NCBI GenBank assembly: GCA_024036415.1
Contig: JAMWET010000727.1
Location: 727,001 to 791,000, forward strand
Source of the DNA: Prochilodus magdalenae
Taxonomy: Eukaryota; Chordata; Actinopteri; Characiformes; Prochilodontidae
Direction: 5' to 3'
Length of the DNA: 64,000 bases
How positions within the stretch are numbered: position 1 is the first letter of the stretch; the number at the start of each line of letters is the position of its first letter. The notes under the pieces are model-generated. The model searched no databases. It was not told the origin of the DNA and saw only the letters and a program-made list of their open reading frames with translations. Position numbers and translations under genes: made by a program. Positions 13,276 to 22,408 of the stretch are shown here, one piece after another.

Positions 13276-14500
13276 AGCCAATGTGTGAACTAGCCTGCCC
13301 AGATACTAAGATAAGTATATAGCATATACTGTGTAATATTAGTGTGCGTTCTGTTATCAGGAAAGATTTTTCTGAAAGGAGCAATAATACAAAGTACACT
13401 TGTATATAAATGTATATATACTTATTTATTTTATTTTATTTTTTTAAGAAACATTAATTGAAAAGGTTCCTATTTAAATCCAGAAATTCCTTTTAGCCAA
13501 CTAAAGGAGTGCACACACAATAAACTAGAGCCCTTAACAAACCACACTGTTCAGTTTGTGTCTCTATCGCTGCTTTGTATTAGCATTGTGTGGCTGATGA
13601 ACTTGGTTCCGTGTATTTATGAGGGGCTGTGCGCCAGGGCTCGGACGGGACCTTGCGGGACTTTGGGGCAGTAAATACTCATCCGCTTTTCACAGCGCTT
13701 GACTGAACGCACTATAATGCTAATCGAAGGCTTTCTGCTCCCTCTTCCCCCCGATCTTCAGGTCTGCTGCGCTTCAATCCGGCCAAAAGCAGTTCAACAA
13801 CAGAGGTTCTTATAAACTCCCAGACTCAAGTCCATGTGCTGCTTTCAAAGACTCCATTCCTCAGAGCTTGGCGATCTCCGGAGTGCGAATAAAGCAGCAG
13901 GTTCTTCAGCAGATCGTTCACATGGGGAGGAAGGAAAACAGTGGATGGTCTATTTCGGTGTTGCTTGAGAGTCGAGTGCCCACAGCAGGACGCTGAGGCG
14001 TGGCGGAGTTTGCTCTCTGCTGACGCCATCCACTCCTCCACCGTAGGATACATCCGCCGTCAGACCACTGAAACTTAACAGAACAAATAGCCTTATAGTT
14101 TCATTATATTTTTATCGTTAATAAAACAAATGGAACAAATCCCAACCACTAGCGTGCATATCTAAACAAGTTCATGGGTAGATAAATGCCGGATAGGGAC
14201 TATTTAATCACAGACATTGATCGTTTCACCTCCACCAAACTGAGCTCGAGACGATGTAAGCGGACTGATTCAGAGGTTTGGTTTGAGGTGATTCGTTGTA
14301 GAGAGTCTGACCGACTCTTTTCAGGGGTGGTGATGGGAACCAGAGGCCGCCATACATACCACATAAATATGCCTTTGTATTTACTGTCCAAAACCACCAG
14401 TGAGCCTACATGTGTCTACACGAGTCTGTGTGTAATGCTGAGGATTGTAAAGGACTAATAAATAAACCATAAGTTATTTGGGGAGCTAATTTGCTGTACA
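13276..14500. other. intergenic; GC-rich unique block at 13560-14060 with unrecognised ORF
   Basis: Within mostly AT-rich DNA, 13560-14060 is GC-balanced and complex. On the minus strand an open frame (14053-13826, 75 codons) starts MYPTVEEWMASAESKLRHA and lies just after a possible acceptor (TTAAGTTTCAG). I do not recognise the protein. It could be a non-coding conserved element between the gpr153 and hes3 3' ends, or a chance ORF. Confidence 0.3.
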
Positions 14501-14501
14501 A

Positions 14502-14588
14502 CGCCCTGCATGTACCCCTCCGCCCTGCATGTACCCCTCCGCCCTGCATGTACCCCTCCGCCCTGAATGTACCCCTCCGCCCTGAATG
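14502..14588. repeat. 19-bp minisatellite, about 4.6 copies
   Basis: CGCCCTGCATGTACCCCTC is repeated at 14502, 14521, 14540 and 14559. The fourth copy has GAATG instead of GCATG, and a partial fifth starts at 14578. Period is exactly 19 bp. Confidence 0.95.
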
Positions 14589-14788
14589 AATGTAAATAAA
14601 CCAAATAGCATACACTGTAAGTCAAACCTTAATGACAAAACATCAGACAGTACTGTATATGTCTATCCATTCCATGTAGTGACTTTCGGTGAGGAGCTTT
14701 TAGAAGCGTTAAACTCTTCTTGTTCCTATCAGCTCATTGTAGTTCCTTCATTTTTACTAAAAACCAGCAGAACGTTGGCTGTATTCGA

Positions 14789-15305
14789 ACTGGCATACTA
14801 TACTACATACTACTCACATACTAAATCTGCCCTAAAGTAGTATGTAGTAAACAGTATGCAGTATGCCACCAAACTGAAGATCTGCAGTGCACTGAAGAGA
14901 CCCGGATGGTGTTCTACTCCAGTCAGAGTTTCTAGTATACAGGGAGAGCTATCTTCATGGTGTACTGCATCCCATCATGCACCACTGCCTCACCAGCTCT
15001 CAGTCTGCTTCAGCCAGAGAAAATGGCGGCGGGTAACACAGTGGAAATAAACACAGCCAACTCTGAGTGGGAATTATGATTATAGTGGTTGTAGTGAGGT
15101 CTGTTTTCATCAGATTGAGCCTCAGAGAGTTAAAATATACAGGTGTAATATTAATAAAAGATGAACTCGCTTGTAGATCAGTTATAGAGGGAGATAGCCA
15201 CCTACTGCGAGACACCACGTACTACACAGAACTTATTACAGGGGGCAGTATACAGAGTGTGCAGTGTGCATTTTACTGTAGTATGCAGTATAGTAGTGTG
15301 CCATT
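14789..15305 (+). mobile_element. non-autonomous DNA element, family B copy 2 (complete)
   Basis: About 515 bp. The left end CTGGCATACTATACTACATA is matched by the inverted right end (TATGCAGTATAGTAGTGTGC, then CATTT), giving terminal inverted repeats of about 25-30 bp. The core is shared with 12746-13275 and 55440-55790. No transposase is encoded, so this is MITE-like. The superfamily is not clear from the ends. Confidence 0.65.
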
Positions 15306-15711
15306 TTTATACAGTCATTGACGGGGGTCTAGCTCTTAAAGGGCACCTCCACCAAAATTTCTAAATAATAATGAGGTCAACATGTAAACACAGCTCTTCA
15401 GACTGGTCTGGGGTGAAATTCTGGAGGAATTGGTGGAGTTCCCCTTAAGGTGGTAGACGACCCGGTCAATGTTTTGCTGATATCAGTGAAAATAAAGGAA
15501 CGCATAATCTACAATGCTCATGCAGATCTCACCTCTGCACAGTGATGCACAGTTACAGTTTAGTATCTAGCTGCTGGCTTTAACACATTTGGTGGAAACT
15601 GTGCACAAGACACGGCATAGGCCAGTGTGTTGACGAAAACGTGATCAAGAGTGTTCAGACTTAGAAAACAGACAGACAGACAGACTGCACGATCTCAGTT
15701 ATTTCCGGCCT
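15306..15711. other. intergenic sequence
   Basis: No ORF or repeat recognised apart from a short GACA run (15669-15683). Confidence 0.5.
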
Positions 15712-15717
15712 TTTATT
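15712..15717 (-). terminator. hes3 poly(A) signal AATAAA
   Basis: TTTATT on the plus strand reads AATAAA on the minus strand, about 130 nt downstream of the hes3 stop codon. It predicts a short 3' UTR. Confidence 0.65.
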
Positions 15718-15845
15718 AAAAAAATAGACATTTGTACAAAACCAATGTGTCCCAAACAGGATCTAGTGCAACAAACAAGAGCGAGTTATATCTATAACAG
15801 TACAGTACAGCATCTCTACACACCCCTCACACCTCCCTCTGCCAG

Positions 15846-17640
15846 CTACCACGGCCGCCAGTAATTCTGCGGCAGGGCTGTGGGTGCCTCCCGGCCTCTG
15901 GTAGCGTGAGCGTGTTTGTGAGGGTCAGTTAAGAGTCCGCGTGCAGGTTTATGCTGTTTGGTACAGATACGGTCAGTCCGCTCAGACTCGCCGCTAGGAC
16001 TCCGCGCAGGCGCAGTCCTGGGGCAGTCGCTGTCCGCGGTGCTGAAATCCGGAAGCGGCGCTCCGAGCCGGTGGAGGCTGCGGGACAGCTGAGTCAGCAT
16101 GGTGGATCTACACGCCGCGTTTGCGTCAGACATCAGGAGATACTGGTTTACACTGGCGAGACAGCTCGTATAGCCCGCGTGGTACTCAGCAATGCCAGCC
16201 TTCTGGGGGAGCCCTGCGGAGAAATGAACGGATTTAATCAGACATCATTTAAACACTGTTAGCAGCGAGAGCGGTTCTTCAATAAAGGTAGAACCACTTA
16301 AGTGTTTAAATGGTCCCGCTGGTCATGTTCTGTTAATTTTAAAAGTTAAAATAGGGTTCTCTACAGAGAACACACTTCCTCACATTTCAAAGCACAATCG
16401 TCATTCGCCTACAATTGGGCATGTGGCCTGTACAAAAGTTTATTAAAGCATCATATGTAGCGTTTGTAATATTTTAACGTTTATAGATTAATAGAGAATA
16501 TGTTGAATGTGGTTCTGTATTAAACCTTTCTTAAATTGGTTCTATAAGGGTGCTGCACATCAATCAAATGATCCCTTTATTCATGCAATGGTTCTTTGAA
16601 GGGTTCTTTAAATGTTGGTGGTCATATATAGAACCATTTCCTTTACTATTGATACACTTGAATCTGAAATGGTTCTATATGCGACTTGTGGTTCTAAATA
16701 GAGCTATTGCTTTTACTAAAGAACCTTTGAAGAACCCAACCTTTCTTTTAAGCTTGTGTCTTATAAATGGGACTATGGCAGCAAGCCATGGAGCCTTATT
16801 GGTACTTTATAGTAGTGTTTTTGAAAAAAAAAAAATCTTTAACTTAAAAGTTTAAAACTTAAAATTTGACTTACAGTTTAAACTTACGTAAATATGTGTA
16901 CTTAAATTTTAACCTAAAGTTTTAAATAAAAAAAATAATATGCTTAAAGTTTTGAACTTCAAATTTAACTTAAAGTCTTAAACTTAAAAATGTAAACCTA
17001 AAAGCTCTGTTAATTGTAAAGTACATACACTGCAGTATGTACTTTATATTATATAACTATTTGCTAAAGGTATATGCTATTTAGTGGTTTTGGCTTGAGT
17101 TAAATATCCGTTTGTTCTTGCAGTGAAGTACTGAGATGTGGTGTTCAGCTCTACATACCTTTTTCAGTCTTTTGAAGATGCGTCAGATGTTTCACTGTCA
17201 GCTCCAGAATGTCAGCTTTTTCCAGTTTTCGCTTGCGGATCTGAAACACAACACATTTCTTGGTGACTCGAGTGCACGCGGGAAAACCGCCAGACCAAAT
17301 GTGCTACACGTGATCTGTAAAAACAACAACAGGCCCTGTGCAGATCACTGAGGCCCAGTGGAAACCTGGACTGGGGACAATACGTACATTATTGGAGTAG
17401 AGGCTTTCCAGAAGAGTCTTCAGCTGATCCAGGCACGTGTTGATGCGCGCTCTTCTCTTTTTTTCCATCAGTGGTTTGGAAACCTGGAAGAGTGGAGGGG
17501 AAAAGATCAAAGGTTAAATCGTGCTCTCGGCGTTCTGCACGTGCGGTATGACGCGCACCGTTTGCTGAGCATGTGTCCTTCAGAGCCCTCACCTTCTTGT
17601 GGATGGAGACTCTGGTCCTTATGGAGCTCTCTGAGACCAT
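15846..17640 (-). CDS. hes3: hes3/her3, bHLH-Orange transcriptional repressor (complete, 4 exons)
   Basis: Exons on the minus strand: 17640-17593, 17483-17388, 17240-17159 and 16213-15846, all with GT-AG borders, giving 197 aa. Exon 1 is short (MVSESSIRTRVSIHKK). Exons 2-3 encode the basic helix-loop-helix (residues 17-72), with the Hes-type proline in SKPLMEKKRRARIN and IRKRKLEKADILELTVKHL in helix 2. Exon 4 starts the Orange domain (AEYHAGYTSCLASVNQYLLM) and ends in WRPW, the Groucho/TLE-recruiting tetrapeptide. The helix 1/loop/helix 2 pattern resembles HES3 (MEKKRRARIN...YSxxIRKRKLEKADILEL) more than HES2. The convergent position beside gpr153 agrees with that. It is expected to be a nuclear repressor binding N- and E-boxes during neural development (family knowledge). 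Confidence 0.93.
16290..17010. repeat. GAACC-type dispersed repeat and AACTTAAA simple repeats in hes3 intron 3
   Basis: The segment 16290-16760 repeats GGTTCT/AGAACC motifs (TAGAACCA, GGTTCTTTGAAGGGTTCTTT, AAGAACCTTTGAAGAACCC), typical of a fish-wide non-autonomous repeat. From 16830 to 17000 the DNA is a degenerate TTTAAACTTAAA tract. No coding content. Confidence 0.5.
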
Positions 17641-17721
17641 GTTTCCCGCTGCAGGAGTTCGGAGTGCTGCGCTCGCGCTGTCCTCTCGGCTTTGACTGAA
17701 GGGGTTTGGGCTCGCGGGCCG

Positions 17722-17878
17722 ATTTATACACTCAGACTCACTTAACATCTGAATGCGGCGCGCGCCCACGCTGACCGCCCAAATTCCATCAATCACCGCC
17801 CTCCTGCGCTACGATTGGCTAGTGGTCCACGCTCACAAGTGTATAGCGCAGGGGGCGGAGCACGCCGGAACACAGGTG
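17722..17878 (-). promoter_or_regulatory. hes3 core promoter: TATA, CCAAT, GC box, N-box, E-box
   Basis: On the minus strand TATAAAT lies at 17728-17722, about 82 nt upstream of the ATG; this implies a start site near 17695 and a short 5' UTR. CCAAT (17818-17814), a GC box (GGGGGCGGAG, 17851-17860), an N-box CACAAG (17834-17839) and an E-box CAGGTG (17873-17878) follow upstream. Hes proteins bind N-boxes, so negative autoregulation is plausible (inference). The promoter is GC-rich, unlike the flanking repeats. Confidence 0.7.
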
Positions 17879-17939
17879 GGGAAATAAGGAACTCCAGTGG
17901 GCGCGCAAATTCTGCGACCCCCTGGAGCCAGGAAGCATA

Positions 17940-18450
17940 AAGTTATGTACTTCTGGTGACAGTTAGTCCAAAACATTGAAAGTAAAACTATCTCCTAGTA
18001 AAGGCAGTAAGGTTATCGTCACTTAGTACATTAGTACAGCTATACACTCTTGGTAAAGTTAATAAAGTTATCATCTCTTAATAAAGTCATTAATTAGTAA
18101 AGTCAGTAAAGTTATTGTCTCTTAGTAAAGTCATGAAAAGTTATCATTGATTAGTAAAGTCAGTAATGCAATCATATCTAAGTGAAGGCAGTAGTTGTCA
18201 TATTTCGTGTAGTTATGATCACTGTTAGTAATCCAATCATTACTTAGTAAAGTCATCATCAGTAGCATCAGTTAGCAGGGTTTATATTATGATCTCTTAG
18301 TGATGTCAGAAGTTGTTGTGACTTAGCAAAGTTAGTAATCTTATCATCTCTTAATTAAGTCAGTTATTATCTCCTAGTGAAATCAGAAAAGCTCTCATCA
18401 CTGTACAGTTAGTAATCATTCTTAGTAATGCCAGTAAAGTTGTCTTTACT
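17940..18450. repeat. degenerate AGTAAAGTTATCATC-type repeats
   Basis: Irregularly spaced variants of AGTAAAGTTATCATCACTTA fill this stretch. They resemble decayed monomers of the adjoining minisatellite, so the array probably grew from here. Confidence 0.7.
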
Positions 18451-20283
18451 TAGTTAAGTTAATAGTTATAATATTTTACTAAAGATAGTAAAGTTATCAT
18501 AGTTAAGTTAATAGTTATAACCTTTTACTAAAGATAGTAAAGTTATCATCACTTAGTTAAGTTAATAGTTATAACCTTTTACTAAAGATAGTAAAGTTAT
18601 CATCACTTAGTTAAGTTAATAGTTATAACCTTTTACTAAAGATAGTAAAGTTATCATCACTTAGTTAAGTTTATAGTTATAACCTTTTACTAAAGATAGT
18701 AGTTATCATCACTTAGTTAAGTTTATAGTTATAACCTTTTACTAAAGATAGTAGTTATCATCACTTAGTTAAGTTTATAGTTATAACCTTTTACTAAAGA
18801 TAGTAGTTATCATCACTTAGTTAAGTTTATAGTTATAACCTTTTACTAAGATAGTAGTTATCATCACTTAGTTAAGTTTATAGTTATAACCTTTTACTAA
18901 AGATTAGTTATCATCTCTTAGTTAAGTTTATAGTTATAACCTTTTACTAAAGATAGTAAAGTTATCATCACTTAGTTAAGTTTATAGTTATAACCTTTTA
19001 CTAAAGATAGTAAAGTTATCATCACTTAGTTAAGTTCATAGTTATAACCTTTTACTAAAGATAGTAAAGTTATCATCACTTAGTTAAGTTAATAGTTATA
19101 ACCTTTTACTAAAGATAGTAGTTATCATCACTTAGTTAAGTTAATAGTTATAACCTTTTACTAAAGATAGTAGTTATCATCACTTAGTTAAGTTTATAGT
19201 TATAACCTTTTACTAAAGATAGTAGTTATCATCACTTAGTTAAGTTTATAGTTATAACCTTTTACTAAAGATAGTAGTTATCATCACTTAGTTAAGTTTA
19301 TAGTTATAACCTTTTACTAAAGATAGTAGTTATCATCACTTAGTTAAGTTTATAGTTATAACCTTTTACTAAAGATAGTAGTTATCATCACTTAGTTAAG
19401 TTTATAGTTATAACCTTTTACTAAAGATAGTAAGTTATCATCACTTTAGTTAAGTTTATAGTTATAACCTTTTACTAAAGATAGTAGTTATCATCACTTA
19501 GTTAAGTTTATAGTTATAACCTTTTACTAAAGATAGTAGTTATCATCACTTAGTTAAGTTTATAGTTATAACCTTTTACTAAAGATAGTAGTTATCATCA
19601 CTTAGTTAAGTTTATAGTTATAACCTTTTACTAAAGATAGTAAAGTTATCATCACTTAGTTAAGTTAATAGTTATAACCTTTTACTAAAGATAGTAGTTA
19701 TCATCACTTAGTTAAGTTTATAGTTATAACCTTTTACTAAAGATAGTAGTTATCATCACTTAGTTAAGTTTATAGTTATAACCTTTTACTAAAGATAGTA
19801 GTTATCATCACTTAGTTAAGTTTATAGTTATAACCTTTTACTAAAGATAGTAGTTATCATCACTTAGTTAAGTTTATAGTTATAACCTTTTACTAAAGAT
19901 AGTAGTTATCATCACTTAGTTAAGTTTATAGTTATAACCTTTTACTAAAGATAGTAAAGTTATCATCACTTAGTTAAGTTTATAGTTATAACCTTTTACT
20001 AAAGATAGTAAAGTTATCATCACTTAGTTAAGTTTATAGTTATAACCTTTTACTAAAGATAGTAGTTATCATCACTTAGTTAAGTTAATAGTTATAACCT
20101 TTTACTAAAGATAGTAGTTATCATCACTTAGTTAAGTTTATAGTTATAACCTTTTACTAAAGATAGTAGTTATCATCACTTAGTTAAGTTTATAGTTATA
20201 ACCTTTTACTAAAGATAGTAGTTATCATCACTTAGTTAAGTTTATAGTTATAACCTTTTACTAAAGATAGTAGTTATCATCAG
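18451..20283. repeat. 52/55-bp minisatellite, about 35 copies
   Basis: Near-identical tandem units. Each contains TAGTTATAACCTTTTACTAA, an AGATAGTAGTTATCATCAC block and TTAGTTAAGTTTA. The common unit is 52 bp. A 55-bp variant reads AGATAGTAAAGTTATC, and a second polymorphism alternates GTTAATAG with GTTTATAG. Runs of each variant occur together, as expected from unequal exchange or slippage. The array lies about 0.7 kb upstream of the hes3 TATA box and codes for nothing. Confidence 0.97.
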
Positions 20284-21900
20284 TAGTATCATCAGTTAAC
20301 TACTAGAGATATTACAAATGTTTTCATTTCAAGCCTCTTGAAAGTAAACTAAAAAAGCTTCCTGAGAGAAATTCTAGAGAAGAACCATTTTTAGTTTCGA
20401 CAACCATTAAATGGTTTTTCTATAAAGTAACCATCTAGACTATTTCTAAGCATCTATAATGTTGAGAAGCTGAAATATCTTGACTGTGAATTCTGCCTCA
20501 GTCAGATATAGCAAAACTGTCATGAACCAAGGCATCGTCGTGTGGGGTTTCACCGAACGGAAAGGCGTACAGAATCACCATAAAATGGAGAATAATGTTA
20601 CAAACACCAAGTCGCTCTGTTGGGAACTTGTACCGGTTCTGGTCATTCAGCCTTTTCTCTGTGTGTTTCACGCCGAGGGGGCCACAGGCCACACCGTGGA
20701 AATCATGGCCATGTCTTCTGGATGCAGTCATTTTCTGCTGGTGAAGGGACAGCAGTCTCCAAATTACCTCAATTAGAGTTCTTCTCCCAAACTATAGTAA
20801 ACACTTGCTTCACTGTCTTTGGGATCAGGCTGGATGATCATAAGCACAATGTATTTATATTAGGTTTGCTGGATTTGGTGGGTTTGTATTAAACAGAGGT
20901 GGATTTCTCCCAGATGTTGCCTTCAGAGAGCAGAGCGAGGAGAATCAGAGGAACGCCTCCTGTCCAGGGGCCTTGTCCGCCCGATTCTCCACACTGCCCC
21001 ATCAATACACCAGGGCTTGGGAATGTCTGCCTTGCACATGGACCAACACTGTGGTGGTCTGCAGCATTTCTCTAACAGGAGCTAGCAATCTCATAACAAG
21101 AGGTAATATAAAAATAGGGTTTATTTATTACAGATTTAGAGTTTATGCTATTTGATAGCTAATGCTTTCTGGCAGCACCATATACTACATTGAACACCAT
21201 ATAGTATAGGATTTTACCAAATGGCCAAAGTTTCAGTTTCAGAATTACGTATATGTTTTTTAAATGATTTGCAAAAATAGAGCACCTACTGTAGTTCTAC
21301 TGAGAGCAGTGTGTGCAGTGAATCATGGGTATTGTAGTTTTTGACGTCAGGCAGAAAGCTGCTTGGAAATCTCTCACTTTTGAAAGTACAAAATCGATAC
21401 TCCTTATAACGCACTGAGCCGAACTCGAATCCGATTTAATCGCCGAGAAAGTCATGATCCCGTTCACTATCTGTACTATAGTGATGCAGTAAATGCGGTT
21501 TGCTGATGATGTACAGCTGTAACCGAGTGGAAGAGAGAAGGAAGGGGATTCAGCATTTGCTGCTTTGCCTCTAAACCCGACACGCGACAGAATGAAAGGC
21601 GCCCTATTGAGCGCGCGGAGAGCTGCGCGCCTCTGCAGCCGGACTGTGGACAATAGTGTGAGCGCGGACTTAGAGAGGCGCGCGGGACAGACGAGGCTGC
21701 TTTAGGAGGCAGGGAGGGAAGAATGCAGTGATATGCATTGATCCCTCCAAATGAGCGCAGTGAAAGGATTCCCCTCACTTTCAAGCCCCTAAACGCTTTG
21801 TTATGCTCTGCCTTGAAAGGAAAACGGTGGGAAAAGGAGCTTATCGAGGGAGTGCTGGTTTAGTCAGCTTAAGCCAACAGGTTTAAATAAATCAATAAAT
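20284..21900. other. complex unique sequence upstream of hes3
   Basis: Two GC-balanced blocks stand out: 20480-20800 and 21290-21840. The second contains GCGCGC-rich sequence and GATATGCATTGATCCCTCCA (about 21730). ORFs of about 90-118 codons cross them but show no domain I recognise. A regulatory role is possible but unproven. Confidence 0.35.
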
Positions 21901-22110
21901 ACATAGACAGAGAGACATACCGACACACAAACACATAGCAACATAAACAAACAAATAAATAAACACATAGACAGACATACTGACAAACATCCACACAGCA
22001 ACATAAACAAACAAATAAATAAACACATAGACAGACATACTGACAAACAAACAAACAGCAACATAAACAAATAAATAAATAAACACATAAACAGACAGAC
22101 ATACCAACAA
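21901..22110. repeat. 60-bp minisatellite, about 3.4 copies
   Basis: Units starting at 21901, 21961, 22021 and 22081 (partial) have a period of exactly 60 bp, each with ACACATAGACAGACATAC and CAGCAACATAAACAAACAAA. It leads straight into the GATA microsatellite. Confidence 0.9.
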
Positions 22111-22119
22111 AGATATACA

Positions 22120-22120
<1 letters not shown>

Positions 22121-22205
<85 letters not shown>

Positions 22206-22408
22206 GGATGGATGGAAGGATGGATGGATGGATGGATGGATGGATGGATGGATGGATGGATGGATGGATGGATGGATGGACAAACAAATAAATTACCAAA
22301 TAAATAAATACAGAAACATGATTTGACATATGAAGGAAAGAACAAATAAATGAATGAATGAATGAATGAATGAATGAATGAATGGCCGAATGAATCAATG
22401 AATGAATA
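22121..22408. repeat. compound microsatellite (GATA)n (GGAT)n ... (GAAT)n
   Basis: GATA repeats run 22121-22205, pass into GGAT repeats to 22280 and, after a 70-bp AT-rich spacer, into GAAT repeats 22351-22408. Reading frames across it give only IYLS/IHPS repeats and are not genes. Confidence 0.97.

Noticed and set aside
15846..17640. hes2 as the identity of the bHLH gene
   Set aside because: The helix 1/loop/helix 2 sequence (MEKKRRARIN ... IRKRKLEKADILEL) fits HES3 better, as does adjacency to gpr153; phylogeny would settle it.
18451..20283. Regular 52-bp repetition considered as a CRISPR array
   Set aside because: Units are contiguous with no unique spacers, and the genome is eukaryotic. 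It is a minisatellite.
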